From Paenirhizobium selenitireducens ATCC BAA-1503 (lineage in GTDB: Bacteria > Pseudomonadota > Alphaproteobacteria > Rhizobiales > Rhizobiaceae), in the NCBI RefSeq assembly GCF_000518785.1, contig NZ_JAEG01000008.1:62001-126000 (forward strand): 64,000 bases of DNA, read 5' to 3'. The notes beneath the pieces are model-generated. The model was not told where the DNA came from. It worked only from the letters and a program-made list of their open reading frames with translations, and did not search any database. Position 1 is the stretch's first letter. Each line of letters starts with the position of its first letter. Below are positions 52,287 through 62,008 of this stretch, in pieces. Made by a program: the position numbers and the translations under genes.

Positions 52287-53380
52287 GCCTTTGCTCCACG
52301 CTTACCGTGGCCGATCACCGCCTTTGCCTCGCCGTCGAGCGGCCAGCGCGAGCGCGGCTGCACGTCGAGCGGATCGGCCGGCAGGTCGAGCGCCATGCGC
52401 TCCAGGCCGGCCCAGGCGATCATCACGGCATTGTCCGTGCACAGGTGAAGCGGCGGGGCGACGAAACGGAAACCGTGCCGGTCGCAGAGGGATTGCAGCG
52501 TTCGCCGCAATTCCTTGTTCGCCGCAACACCGCCGGCGACCACCAGCGCCGGAACGCCTTCGTGCTGCGGGAACTCGGCGAGGAACCGCTGCAGGCCGCG
52601 GCCGATCCGGTCGTCGAGCGTGCGCGAAATGGCGCGCTGGAAGGAGGCGCAGATGTCCGAAATATCCTGATCGCTGACCGGAGCGATGCTCTCGGCCGCC
52701 TGACGCACCGCCGTCTTCAGGCCGGAGAAGGAAAAATCGAGCCGCGCCTCGCCGACCAGCGGCCTGGGAAAATCGAACCGCTTCGCCTCTCCCTTTGCCG
52801 CGGCCTTCTCGACCTCCGGGCCGCCGGGATAGGGTAGGCCCAGCAGCTTGGCCGTCTTGTCGAAGGCCTCGCCCAGCGCATCGTCGATCGTCGTGCCCCA
52901 GCGCTCGTAATCGCCGACGCCGCGCACCAGCACCAGCTGGGTGTGGCCGCCGGAGACGAGCAGCATGAGATAGGGAAAGGTGAGGCTGTCCGTCAGGCGG
53001 GCCGTCAGGGCATGGCCTTCGAGATGGTTGACCGCATAGAGCGGCTTGCCGGTGGCCCGCGCGATCGCCTTGCCGGTCATCAGCCCGACCAGAAGCCCGC
53101 CGATCAGGCCGGGGCCGGCCGTGGCGGCAATCGCGTCGATGTCGGACAGTCGTGTTCCGGCGCGCGTCAACGCCTCCTCGATCAGGCTGTCGAGGGCGTC
53201 GACATGGGCCCGCGCCGCGATTTCCGGGACGACGCCGCCATAGGCGCTGTGCTCGTCGAGCTGGCTCAGGACCACATCGGCCTCGATCAGGCCGGTGCCG
53301 TCGTCGAAGCGGGAAACGACCGCCGCGGCCGTTTCGTCACAACTGGTCTCGATGCCGAGAATGCGCAGTTTGGAGCCCAT
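52283..53380 (-). CDS. tsaD: tRNA N6-threonylcarbamoyladenosine transferase TsaD
   Basis: 365 residues of the Kae1/TsaD ASKHA fold: [14 protein letters not shown] at the N-terminus, the metal histidines in [11 protein letters not shown] and the nucleotide region [13 protein letters not shown]. It transfers threonylcarbamoyl to A37 of ANN-decoding tRNAs together with TsaB and TsaE, which are not in view. It heads the operon and diverges from hemC across 73 bases. Confidence 0.98.
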   Translation of the reverse strand: MGSKLRILGIETSCDETAAAVVSRFDDGTGLIEADVVLSQLDEHSAYGGVVPEIAARAHVDALDSLIEEALTRAGTRLSDIDAIAATAGPGLIGGLLVGLMTGKAIARATGKPLYAVNHLEGHALTARLTDSLTFPYLMLLVSGGHTQLVLVRGVGDYERWGTTIDDALGEAFDKTAKLLGLPYPGGPEVEKAAAKGEAKRFDFPRPLVGEARLDFSFSGLKTAVRQAAESIAPVSDQDISDICASFQRAISRTLDDRIGRGLQRFLAEFPQHEGVPALVVAGGVAANKELRRTLQSLCDRHGFRFVAPPLHLCTDNAVMIAWAGLERMALDLPADPLDVQPRSRWPLDGEAKAVIGHGKRGAKA

Positions 53381-53453
53381 TTGCCCTGTTCATTGATTGC
53401 GATGACCGGGAAACCCGTCTACGAGGACTGTCGGTAACAACGGATCAGATCGG

Positions 53454-54383
53454 ATGCAAACAAAACCTTTCCGCATCGGCACGCGCGGCAGCCCGCTCGC
53501 GCTGGCGCAGGCCTATGAGACCCGCGACCGGCTGATGGCGGCCCATGGCCTGCCCGAGGCGTTGTTCGAGGTCGTCGTGCTGTCGACGCAGGGCGACCGG
53601 ATCACCGATCGCCCGCTTTCGGAGATCGGCGGCAAGGGCCTGTTCACCGAGGAACTGGAACAGCAGTTGCTGTCTGGCGACCTGGATTTCGCCGTGCACT
53701 CCTCGAAGGACATGCCGACAAAGCTGCCGGAAGGCCTCGTCCTTTCTGCCTACCTGCCGCGTGAGGACGTCCGTGACGCCTTCATCGGCGCGACCGCACC
53801 AAGGTTGACCGAGTTGCCGCACGGCGCGACGGTCGGCTCCTCGTCGCTGCGGCGCCAGGCGCTGATCCGCCGCCTGCGCCCCGATATCAACGTCATCACC
53901 TTCCGCGGCCTTGTTGACACCCGCCTGCGCAAGCTCGCCGAAGGTCAGGTCGATGCGACGCTGCTTGCCTATGCCGGTCTGAAACGCCTCGGCAAGCAGG
54001 ACGTGCCGACCGAACTGCTCGACCCGAAGGACTTCCCGCCGGCCCCCGCGCAAGGCGCGATCTGCATCGAGAGCCGGATCGGCGACGACAGGATCAATGG
54101 CCTGCTCGAAGCGATCAACGACCGCGCCACCTTCGACGCGGTCAGTTGCGAACGCGCCTTCCTCGGAGCCCTCGACGGTTCCTGCCGCACGCCGATCGCC
54201 GGCTATGCGCGCTGCGACGGAGACAAGCTGACCTTCTCGGGCATGATCCTGACGCCGGACGGCGCGCGCTTTCATGAGATCGAGACCGGGGGCGCCCGCA
54301 GTGACGCCGTTGCCGTCGGCCGTACTGCGGGCGAGGCAATCCGCGCCAAGGCCGGCCCCGACTTCTTCGCCAGCTGGAGCTGA
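53454..54383 (+). CDS. hemC: Porphobilinogen deaminase (hydroxymethylbilane synthase)
   Basis: 309 residues. The N-terminal [14 protein letters not shown], catalytic aspartate loop [13 protein letters not shown], substrate arginines in [17 protein letters not shown] and the dipyrromethane cofactor cysteine in [11 protein letters not shown] are all present. It joins four porphobilinogens into hydroxymethylbilane, the substrate of HemD encoded next. Confidence 0.98.
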   Translation: MQTKPFRIGTRGSPLALAQAYETRDRLMAAHGLPEALFEVVVLSTQGDRITDRPLSEIGGKGLFTEELEQQLLSGDLDFAVHSSKDMPTKLPEGLVLSAYLPREDVRDAFIGATAPRLTELPHGATVGSSSLRRQALIRRLRPDINVITFRGLVDTRLRKLAEGQVDATLLAYAGLKRLGKQDVPTELLDPKDFPPAPAQGAICIESRIGDDRINGLLEAINDRATFDAVSCERAFLGALDGSCRTPIAGYARCDGDKLTFSGMILTPDGARFHEIETGGARSDAVAVGRTAGEAIRAKAGPDFFASWS

Positions 54384-54386
54384 GCC

Positions 54387-55112
54387 ATGCGCGTTCTGGT
54401 GACGCGCCCCGAACCGGCCGCAAGCCGCACTGCGGCCGAACTGATGCGGCGCGGCCACGAGCCGCTGCTGCTGCCGCTGGCCGTGGCCGAACACGACATC
54501 AACGCTCTGGCCGCTGCCCTTGCGCGTCCCCATGCCGCCATCGCAGTGACCAGCGCCGAGGCGATTCGCGCCTTGCACGCCCTGCCGGATCTGCCACCGG
54601 AATTTTTCGACATGGCCTGTTTCGCCGTCGGCGAAAGCACCGCGAGTGCGGCCTGGAACCTCGGTTTCCGCAGCGTTGTCGCCGGCGACAATGACGGGAT
54701 GGCCCTCGCCCGGATGATCGCCGGGCAGACGGATCCGGCATTCAGCTCGGACCGGCCGCTTCTCTATCTTGCCGGGAGCCCGCGCGCCGCCGGTTTCGAA
54801 ACCGAACTCGCAGGCCTCAACGTGCCGGTCGAAATCTGCGAATGCTACCGCATGCGTCCGCTCGCCCCCTCCTCCTCCGAGATCATACAGGTGCTCGGCA
54901 CAGCTCCCGTCGATGTGATCCTGCTCTATTCGAGCGAGAGCGCTCGCCGCCTGTTCGATCTGCCACTCTCAAAGTCCGGTCAGGCGGCGCTCTCCGGCAC
55001 CCGAATTCTCTGTCTGAGCGAAAAAATCGCCGCGGTCGTCCCGGAACAATTCCGCTCGAGAACGCAGGTCGCGCCGGTCCCGACCGAGGCATCGCTCCTC
55101 TCCCTACTCTAA
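54387..55112 (+). CDS. hemD: Uroporphyrinogen-III synthase
   Basis: 241 residues with the bilobal HemD pattern (VLVTRPEPAASRTAAELMRRGHEPLLLPL, AVTSAEAIRAL, VILLYSSESARRLF). The family is poorly conserved, but the position three bases after hemC makes it secure. It closes hydroxymethylbilane to uroporphyrinogen III. Confidence 0.95.
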   Translation: MRVLVTRPEPAASRTAAELMRRGHEPLLLPLAVAEHDINALAAALARPHAAIAVTSAEAIRALHALPDLPPEFFDMACFAVGESTASAAWNLGFRSVVAGDNDGMALARMIAGQTDPAFSSDRPLLYLAGSPRAAGFETELAGLNVPVEICECYRMRPLAPSSSEIIQVLGTAPVDVILLYSSESARRLFDLPLSKSGQAALSGTRILCLSEKIAAVVPEQFRSRTQVAPVPTEASLLSLL

Positions 55113-55200
55113 GGTCGAGGGCCAAATTTGATCTTCGCTCTTTCTTTCCCCCGTCCGACTGACTAGTTTTAAAGGACCGCAGGGAAATGAAGAGGTTGAC

Positions 55201-56487
55201 ATGGTTTCCGGAAAGCCGCCCCGCCGCTCGAAGTCGCCCAACGACCCGGTCACCATCGACCTGACGGCCGAGTCGGTAAATGCCGATGCCTCCACCGAGC
55301 GCGAACCCGCCGACGCGCCCGACATCGCGGAAACGGTGATGGCCGGCACTGCGAGCGCGTCCTTCGACGACGTGCAGCCGGCTGCCGCCGAGCCTTCGCC
55401 GGGCGCATCCGGCGAAGTAGTCATTGAAGACGTTGTCGAACCGACGGCCGAAACCACGCGGACGGCCGAAGCGACCACCGAGAGCATCGCCGCCGCCGAA
55501 CCGCCACGGGAAGCTTCCCCTCCGGCAAGATCCGGTCCGGCCCTGCCGGCAATAGTCGCCGCGGGCATTTTCGGCGGGCTCGTGGCGCTGGCCGGCGCCG
55601 GCAGCATGCAATATGCCGGCTACCTGCCGGCCATCGCACCGCCGGCCGCAGCACCCGCCGATACGTCCGGCCTGTCCGCCGACATCGAAACCCTGAAATC
55701 GCAGATCGCCGGTCTCTCCAGTGCTCCGGCCGCGACCGATCCCCGCCTGGAAGAACGGCTGGCCGCCCTGGAAGGATCGGTTGCCAGCCAGGCGGCTGCA
55801 GCGCCCGACGCTGCGGCGCTCGACGAACTGCGGCAGAAGCTTGCCCAGGCCGACGAGGCGATCGCCGCCCTGAAGGGCGAAATCGCCGGCAATGCCAGCG
55901 CTCTCGGCGATGCCGAGACCCGTCTCACCGAACGTCTCGCGGAAGCGGAGAAGAAGCTCGATGCGCCGCGCACCGACGTGGAGATGGCCAAGGCGATCGC
56001 GCTCACCGCACTGAAATCCGCGACCGAGCGCGGCGGTCCCTTCATGGCCGAGCTCGATGCGCTGGCCAGCATCTCGCCCGACGATCCCGCCGTCGCGGGG
56101 CTGCGCCCGCACGCCGCGACCGGTGTCGCCTCGCGCGCTGAACTCGTGCGCAAATTCGGCGATGTCGCCGACACAATCCTCGCCGCCATCCACCAGCCCG
56201 ATCCCAACGAGGGCATCGGCCAGCGTCTGTTGTCGAGCGCGCTGTCCGTCGTCAAGGTCCGCCCGGTCGGCAATGTCGAAGGCGCGACACCGGAAGCGAT
56301 CCTCGCCCGCATGGAAGACAAGCTGCAGAACGGCGACCTCAAGGGCGCCGCGCTCGAATGGGAAAGCCTGCCGGAGGCCGGCAAGGCAGTATCCACAGAC
56401 TACGTGTCGATGCTCAAGACCCGGATCGATATCGAGGCGCTGGTCGGCGATGCACTCGCCGCCGTCGTCAGCGGCAAGAAGGGCTGA
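55201..56487 (+). CDS. Mitofilin-related membrane protein
   Basis: 428 residues. An acidic, low-complexity N-terminus (about 1-115, rich in Ala, Glu, Thr, Pro) precedes one membrane helix (about 118-138, ALPAIVAAGIFGGLVALAGAG), a long coiled-coil (about 155-265) and a C-terminal helical domain resembling the mitofilin signature. Alphaproteobacterial Mic60-like proteins are often encoded beside haem genes, as here, and can shape inner membranes. The function in this organism is inferred. Confidence 0.82.
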   Translation: MVSGKPPRRSKSPNDPVTIDLTAESVNADASTEREPADAPDIAETVMAGTASASFDDVQPAAAEPSPGASGEVVIEDVVEPTAETTRTAEATTESIAAAEPPREASPPARSGPALPAIVAAGIFGGLVALAGAGSMQYAGYLPAIAPPAAAPADTSGLSADIETLKSQIAGLSSAPAATDPRLEERLAALEGSVASQAAAAPDAAALDELRQKLAQADEAIAALKGEIAGNASALGDAETRLTERLAEAEKKLDAPRTDVEMAKAIALTALKSATERGGPFMAELDALASISPDDPAVAGLRPHAATGVASRAELVRKFGDVADTILAAIHQPDPNEGIGQRLLSSALSVVKVRPVGNVEGATPEAILARMEDKLQNGDLKGAALEWESLPEAGKAVSTDYVSMLKTRIDIEALVGDALAAVVSGKKG

Positions 56488-56498
56488 GGAAGCAATCC

Positions 56499-58085
56499 AT
56501 GCTGAGAATTCTGTTCTTCATCCTCACCATCCTCGCCCTCGGCTTCGGCTTTGCCTGGCTCGCCGATCGCCCCGGCTCGCTGTCGATCCTCTGGCAGGGC
56601 CAGTTGATCGAGATGAGCCTGATGGTCGCCGCCTCGATACTGCTCGCCATCATCGCCGGCTTCATGGTGATCTGGTGGTTCGTCCGCATGCTGTGGACCT
56701 CGCCCCATTCGGTGCGCCGCTATTTCCGCGCCCGCACCCGCGACCGCGGCTACCAGGCCCTGTCGACCGGGCTGATCGCGGCCGGCGCCGGCAATGCGGC
56801 CCTCGCCCACAAGATGAGCGCCCGGGCACGCGGCCTGCTGCGCGCCGACCAGGAGCCGCTGATCCTGGTGCTCGACGCCCAGACAGCCGTGATCGAAGGA
56901 CGCCACGACGAGGCGCGCCGGCTCTTCCAGCAGATGGCCGATGATCCCGAGACCCGCGAACTGGGTTTGCGTGGCCTCTATGTCGAGGCGGACCGGCTCG
57001 GCGCCTACGAGGCAGCGCGGCAATATGCCGAAACCGCTGCCGAGAGTGCGCCCTACCTGCCCTGGGCCGCCAAGGCGACACTCGAATATCGCTGCCGCGT
57101 GGGCAACTGGGACGATTCGATCCGCCTGCTCGACCAGCAGCGGGTCGCCCATGTGCTCAACCGCCCCGATGCGGAACGCCTGAAAGCCGTGCTTCTCACG
57201 GCAAAGGCCGAGGATCGGCTGGAGAGCGAACCCGCAGCCGCGCGCGACAACGCGCTCCAGGCGCTGAAGCTTGCCAAGGATCTCGTTCCGGCCGCGATCG
57301 TCGCAGCCAAGGCCTATCTGCGCGAGGACAACCTGCGCAAGGCCTCGAGCGTGCTGGAACAGGTCTGGAAGCTCAACCCGCACCCGGAGATCGCCCATGC
57401 CTATCTGCGCGCCCGCGGCGGCGACAGCGCCGTCGACCGGCTGAAGCGCGCCGAACGCCTGGAATCGCTGCGAACCAACAATGTCGAATCCCTGTTGATC
57501 GTGGCGGAAGCGGCCCTCGACGCGCAGGACTTCGCAAAGGCCCGTGCCAAGGCGGAGGCTGCCGCGCGCATGCATTCGAGCGAGCGCGTCTATCTGCTGC
57601 TGGCCGACATCGAGGAAGCCGAAACCGGCGACCAGGGCCGCATCCGTCACTGGATGGCGCAGGCGCTGAAGGCTGGCCGCGATCCGGCCTGGGTTGCCGA
57701 CGGCTACGTCTCCGACAAATGGCTGCCGCTCTCGCCGGTCACCGGAAAGCTCGACGCCTTCGAGTGGAAAGTGCCCTTCGACCAGCTGGAAGGCCCGGTG
57801 GAGGAGGGTGCGGTCAGCGGCGCCACGATCGCCCTTGAAACCCTGCCCCCGATCAGCACGGTCGATGTGGAGCGCGCAACGGCGGCGGCTGCACCGGCGA
57901 CCGTGGTTTCGGCCGCCGAGACCGCACCGCCGGCGGCGGTCAAGCCCGTCCCCGCGCGCGACGAAAGGAAGACGAAGCCCGAGCCGGCGCCCGAACCGTT
58001 CTTCGGCCGTCCGCCGGATGATCCGGGCGTTCGCGAGGGCGCTCAGCCAAGCGGCGATCAGAAATCCCGACTGAAACTGTTCTGA
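56499..58085 (+). CDS. hemY: HemY-like tetratricopeptide membrane protein
   Basis: 528 residues. Two N-terminal membrane helices (MLRILFFILTILALGFGFAWLA split by a short loop, and LMVAASILLAIIAGFMVIWWF) precede the HemY N-domain and TPR-type helical repeats to about residue 430; the tail is proline/alanine-rich. HemY-N proteins are linked to haem synthesis by context, not by known chemistry; this is not protoporphyrinogen oxidase. The ATG is 11 bases after the mitofilin gene; an earlier in-frame start would overlap it. Confidence 0.92.
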   Translation: MLRILFFILTILALGFGFAWLADRPGSLSILWQGQLIEMSLMVAASILLAIIAGFMVIWWFVRMLWTSPHSVRRYFRARTRDRGYQALSTGLIAAGAGNAALAHKMSARARGLLRADQEPLILVLDAQTAVIEGRHDEARRLFQQMADDPETRELGLRGLYVEADRLGAYEAARQYAETAAESAPYLPWAAKATLEYRCRVGNWDDSIRLLDQQRVAHVLNRPDAERLKAVLLTAKAEDRLESEPAAARDNALQALKLAKDLVPAAIVAAKAYLREDNLRKASSVLEQVWKLNPHPEIAHAYLRARGGDSAVDRLKRAERLESLRTNNVESLLIVAEAALDAQDFAKARAKAEAAARMHSSERVYLLLADIEEAETGDQGRIRHWMAQALKAGRDPAWVADGYVSDKWLPLSPVTGKLDAFEWKVPFDQLEGPVEEGAVSGATIALETLPPISTVDVERATAAAAPATVVSAAETAPPAAVKPVPARDERKTKPEPAPEPFFGRPPDDPGVREGAQPSGDQKSRLKLF

Positions 58086-58094
58086 GGAAGCCAG

Positions 58095-58577
58095 ATGCTG
58101 GAACGACTGCAGTCCTTCTTTCAGAGCCTGACCCAATCCAGTCAGCAGCAGCCGGCTTTCGCCCCCGACGATCCGCGCATTGCCGTGGCAGCGCTCTGTC
58201 TGCAGGTGATGGAATCCGACGGGGTCGTCCATGACGCCGAGCGCACCAAGCTTCGCTCGCTGATGCGCGAGCAGTATGGCCTGGATGAGGACGCACTCGA
58301 TGCGCTTCTGGCGCAGGGCAGCGCGGCGGAGAGCGAAGCGGTCGACTATTACCGCTTCACTTCGGACCTGAAGCGGTCGCTGGATGAGACCCAGCGCCAG
58401 CAGCTGGTCGGCATTCTCTGGGACATCGTCTATGCCGACGGTGCCCGCAGCGAGATGGAGGATCACGCCATCTGGCGGATCGCCGATCTGCTGGGCGTAT
58501 CGGGACGCGACCGGGTGCACGAAAGACAGGAGGCCGAGGCACGCGCCGGCCTCGAGGGCGGCGGCGATGCTGGATGA
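58095..58577 (+). CDS. TerB-family protein
   Basis: 160 residues of the TerB-like helical fold (RIAVAALCLQVMESDGVVHDAERTKLRSLM, VGILWDIVYADGARSEMEDHAIWRIADLLGVS). Two acidic segments (ESDGVVHDAE and YADGARSEMED) probably bind metal as in TerB. No other tellurite-resistance gene is near, so that label should not be taken as phenotype. It overlaps the next gene by 11 bases. Confidence 0.88.
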   Translation: MLERLQSFFQSLTQSSQQQPAFAPDDPRIAVAALCLQVMESDGVVHDAERTKLRSLMREQYGLDEDALDALLAQGSAAESEAVDYYRFTSDLKRSLDETQRQQLVGILWDIVYADGARSEMEDHAIWRIADLLGVSGRDRVHERQEAEARAGLEGGGDAG

Positions 58578-59298
58578 TCCTGACCGGCGCCGGGACCGGC
58601 AGCCGGTCCTGATCGTTCTCCACCAGGAAAGGTCCAGCCCCGGCCGGGTCGGCCAGATGCTGATCGAGAAAGGTTTTCCGCTCGATATCCGCCGGCCCGT
58701 TCTCGGCGACCGGCTACCGTCAACGCTCGAGGCCCATGCCGGTGCAGTGGTGTTCGGCGGCCCGATGAGCGCCAACGACCCGGATCCCTTCGTCAGGACA
58801 GAGACGGACTGGCTCGCCGTGCCGCTCAAGGAGAACAAGCCCTATCTCGGCATCTGCCTCGGCGCCCAGATGCTGGTGCGCCATCTCGGCGGCAAGGTCG
58901 AGGCCGAGCCGGAAGGCCGCGTCGAAATCGGCTGGTATCCGATCCACCCGACGGAGCATGGCCGCCTGCTGATGCGCAACTGGCCGAAAATGGTCTACCA
59001 CTTCCACCGCGAGGGTTTCGACCTGCCGCAGGGTTGCCAATTGCTGGCCGAGGGCGACGTCTATCGCAACCAAGCCATCCGCTACGGCGACAATGCCTGG
59101 GGCCTGCAGTTCCATGCCGAATTGACCCGTGCCATGATGCAGCGCTGGGTCGTGCATGGCGCGCACCGTTTCATCATGCCCAACGCCCAGCAGGGCCGCG
59201 ACCATCTCGAAGGCCGGATGATCTTCGATGGACCGCTCAAGGCCTGGCTCTCGGAATTCCTCCACCTGGTCTTCGTGAAGAGCCGTCACTTCGCCTGA
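58567..59298 (+). CDS. Class I glutamine amidotransferase-like protein
   Basis: 243 residues. Catalytic triad is visible: nucleophile in LGICLGAQMLVRHLGG and the H/E pair in GLQFHAELT. It resembles the stand-alone GMP-synthase-like amidotransferases (GATase1) with no synthetase partner in view; substrate unknown. The ATG lies within the terB gene (11-base overlap). Its 3' end overlaps the convergent MFS gene by 13 bases. Confidence 0.9.
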   Translation: MLDDPDRRRDRQPVLIVLHQERSSPGRVGQMLIEKGFPLDIRRPVLGDRLPSTLEAHAGAVVFGGPMSANDPDPFVRTETDWLAVPLKENKPYLGICLGAQMLVRHLGGKVEAEPEGRVEIGWYPIHPTEHGRLLMRNWPKMVYHFHREGFDLPQGCQLLAEGDVYRNQAIRYGDNAWGLQFHAELTRAMMQRWVVHGAHRFIMPNAQQGRDHLEGRMIFDGPLKAWLSEFLHLVFVKSRHFA

Positions 59299-60530
59299 GT
59301 ATTGGGTGCGTCGAGGCTGTCGATCTTCCGCAGCTGCGGGAAGCCGAGCGCCCAGAGCACGGCGACTGCCAGCGTACCTGCCCCGCCGATCACCACCGCC
59401 GGGACAGGCCCGACGAGATGCGCCATCGTGCCGGCACGGAACTCGCCGAGCTCGTTCGAGGCACCGACGAAAACCATGTTGACCGCATTCACCCGGCCGC
59501 GCACCTCGTCCGGCGTCCACAGCGCGATCAGCGTCTCGCGCACATAGACGGAGGCCATGTCGGCCGCACCCATCAGCATCAGCGCGGCGATCGAGATCCA
59601 TGCCGTCTCCGACAACCCAAACAGGATCGTGCCGGCGCCGAACAGGGCGACGCCGACGAACATGAACAGGCCGGCATTGTGACGGATCGGAAAGCTGGCG
59701 AGCGCCACGGCAACCATGATCGCCCCGATCCCCGGCGCAGCGCGCAGCAGGCCAAGCCCGAGCGGCCCGAGCGTCAGGATATCGCGGGCAAAGACCGGCA
59801 TGAGAGCGATCGCGCCGCCGAGAAGGACGGCGAAGAGATCCAGCGAAATTGCCCCGAGCACCACCTTTTCACCGAAGATGAAACGGAAGCCGGCAAGGAT
59901 CGTGTTCCACGACACGGCCTTGGGCGCACTGCGCTGGGCGGGGCGGGCAACCATGAAGACGAGAACCGCGGCGGCGACGAAAAACGCGAAGGACACGGAA
60001 TAGGCAAGCACGGCACTCACGCCGTAGAGCAGGCCGCCCGCCACCGGACCGACGATCGACGCCGTCTGCCAGGAGGACGAGTTCCACGCGACCGCATTGC
60101 CGAGGTCCTGCGGCGGCACCAGATTGGGCGCCAGCGATTGCACGGCCGGCGCGTTGAAGGCCCGCTCGATGCCGAACACCACGAGAATGGCGAATACGAA
60201 GATCGGTTCGAAGGCGTCGAACGCGGTCAGCACCAGCATGGCCGCGCCGCAAAAGGCGCTGACGATCATGCAAATCGCCACGATGGCGCGCCGGTTGTAT
60301 CGGTCGGCGACCGAGCCGGTCACGAGGATGAGCAGCAGCGACGGCAGGAACTGCACCAGCCCGATCAGCCCGAGATAGAAGGCGCTGCCGGTCTCGTCAT
60401 ACATCTGCCAGCCGACGGAAACGCTGAGAATCTGCGTCGCGAAAGCGCCAAGGAACCGGGCGAGAAAGAAGCGGAGATAGGAAACGTGCCGGAAGGCGGC
60501 GAAACGGTCGCCGGACGAGGCTGGGGTCAT
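59286..60530 (-). CDS. MFS transporter of the EntS/MFS_3 type
   Basis: 414 residues with about 12 helices. The loop between helices 2 and 3 reads GSVADRYNRRAIV, the standard MFS signature. The pattern LRFFLARFLGAFATQILSVSVGWQMYDETGSAFYLGLIG (split) is typical of the EntS-related MFS_3 group of exporters. Substrate unknown. The ATG at 60530 has no good ribosome site; a GTG upstream at 60581 is possible. Confidence 0.85.
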   Translation of the reverse strand: MTPASSGDRFAAFRHVSYLRFFLARFLGAFATQILSVSVGWQMYDETGSAFYLGLIGLVQFLPSLLLILVTGSVADRYNRRAIVAICMIVSAFCGAAMLVLTAFDAFEPIFVFAILVVFGIERAFNAPAVQSLAPNLVPPQDLGNAVAWNSSSWQTASIVGPVAGGLLYGVSAVLAYSVSFAFFVAAAVLVFMVARPAQRSAPKAVSWNTILAGFRFIFGEKVVLGAISLDLFAVLLGGAIALMPVFARDILTLGPLGLGLLRAAPGIGAIMVAVALASFPIRHNAGLFMFVGVALFGAGTILFGLSETAWISIAALMLMGAADMASVYVRETLIALWTPDEVRGRVNAVNMVFVGASNELGEFRAGTMAHLVGPVPAVVIGGAGTLAVAVLWALGFPQLRKIDSLDAPNTQAK

Positions 60531-60675
60531 CAAAGGAACTTTCCACTCGGGCGAAGGCGCAACGGCGAGGGGCCGATCCACCCATTAAACATGATTCCGC
60601 ATCGCCCGGCCCACGGCACTTGTCCGTTTAGTCGCCAATGTCTACATGTCTGTCAACCGAGAAATGGAGACCTGC

Positions 60676-60966
60676 ATGCTCGCGCTGTTTCAGACGATCG
60701 ACCTGGCATTGAACCTTTATACTTGGGTGCTCATCGCCAGCGCCATTTTTTCATGGCTCTATGCCTTCAACGTGATCAACTCGAGCAACCGCTTCGTCAA
60801 CTCGATCGGCACCTTCCTCTACAACGTCACGGAACCGGTGCTTCGCCCCCTGCGCCGCGTCCTGCCGGATCTCGGCGGCATCGACATTTCGCCGATCGTC
60901 GTGTTGCTCATCATCTTCTTCATCCGTTCGCTGATGTGGAACAGCATCGTTCCCTTGTTCTTGTGA
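60676..60966 (+). CDS. YggT family membrane protein
   Basis: 96 residues: two hydrophobic hairpins ([43 protein letters not shown]) around [20 protein letters not shown], the family core. YggT proteins are linked to cell division or osmotic stress in various bacteria; role here unknown. The ATG before LALFQTIDL has GGAGA correctly spaced. The stop overlaps the next gene (GTGA). Confidence 0.92.
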   Translation: MLALFQTIDLALNLYTWVLIASAIFSWLYAFNVINSSNRFVNSIGTFLYNVTEPVLRPLRRVLPDLGGIDISPIVVLLIIFFIRSLMWNSIVPLFL

Positions 60967-61277
60967 TCCCCCCTTACAAGGCTTTTGCCGATCACTTGCG
61001 GCTCGCCGTTCGGTTGACCCCGAACGGCGGGCGTGATGCCATCGACGGCGTCGAGCTGAACGCCGAGGGCGAGGCCTATCTGAAAGCCCGCGTCTCCTGC
61101 GTTCCGGAAAAGGGCAAGGCCAACAAGGCGCTGGTCGTGCTTCTGGCCAAGGCGCTCGGCGTTCCGAAATCATCCGTTTCGGTCGTCTCCGGCGACACCG
61201 CCAGACAAAAAATCCTCCGGATCGATGGCGACCCGGAGGATTTGGCAAAACGGATAGACGGCCTTGTCGCCGACTGA
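60963..61277 (+). CDS. DUF167 (YggU) family protein
   Basis: 104 residues: [20 protein letters not shown] and [39 protein letters not shown] (in two parts) are DUF167 signatures. Structure known in the family, function not. It starts with GTG overlapping the yggT stop, so YggT and YggU are coupled, a common pairing. It meets ppa tail to tail two bases away. Confidence 0.93.
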   Translation: MIPPYKAFADHLRLAVRLTPNGGRDAIDGVELNAEGEAYLKARVSCVPEKGKANKALVVLLAKALGVPKSSVSVVSGDTARQKILRIDGDPEDLAKRIDGLVAD

Positions 61278-61279
61278 CC

Positions 61280-61813
61280 TTACTTCTGAGCCTTGTAGCG
61301 CTCGATGGCCTCGACGATCAGCGTCTTGGCGACGCTGACATCCTGCCAGCCGGCGATCTTCACCCACTTGCCGGGCTCCAGATCCTTGTAGTGCTCGAAG
61401 AAGTGCTCGATCTGCTTGAGCGTGATCTCCGGCATGTCGGTGTAGTTTTCGATCTTGTCGTAGCGCTGCGTCAGCTTGGGCGACGGAACGGCGATGATCT
61501 TCTCATCCTTGCCGCCGTCGTCTTCCATGACCATGACGCCGATCGGGCGGACATTGATGACGCAGCCGGGAACCAGCGGGCGCGTATTGCAGATCAGCAC
61601 GTCGATCGGGTCGCCGTCTTCCGAGAGCGTGTGCGGCACGAAACCGTAATTGCCCGGATAGGTCATCGGCGTGTAGAGGAATCGGTCGACGATCAGCGCG
61701 CCGGCTTCCTTGTCCATCTCGTACTTGATCGGGTGGCCGCCGACCGGCACTTCAACAATGACGTTCACGTCATCCGGCGGATTCTTGCCGATCTTGATTG
61801 CATCAATACGCAT
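61280..61813 (-). CDS. ppa: Inorganic pyrophosphatase
   Basis: 177 residues, family I. The metal-binding signature is complete: [20 protein letters not shown] with aspartates, and [18 protein letters not shown]. It hydrolyses pyrophosphate in the cytoplasm. MRIDAIKIG is the usual N-terminus; a methionine four codons earlier lacks a better ribosome site. Length fits the family. Confidence 0.97.
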   Translation of the reverse strand: MRIDAIKIGKNPPDDVNVIVEVPVGGHPIKYEMDKEAGALIVDRFLYTPMTYPGNYGFVPHTLSEDGDPIDVLICNTRPLVPGCVINVRPIGVMVMEDDGGKDEKIIAVPSPKLTQRYDKIENYTDMPEITLKQIEHFFEHYKDLEPGKWVKIAGWQDVSVAKTLIVEAIERYKAQK

Positions 61814-62008
61814 TTGCAGCCCCATGGGAGTGTTGAAATCCCGCGTTTCCTAATGGGAATTCGGATGCAATGCAACACGGCTTTGGACGAAGGTCCCAAA
61901 AGCGGGCGATCCGCAGTGCCCGGATTTCCAGGCTTTTTCAGGGTCCCCCCGCGCCATCCGGCCCGCGCTCTGCTATATCGGTGGGAGTATTACGAGAGGG
62001 GACCTTCG

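Noticed and set aside
58095..58577. Tellurite-resistance or phage-defence ter cluster
   Set aside because: Only one TerB-like gene is present; terC, terD, terZ and partners are missing, and the setting is a housekeeping haem cluster.
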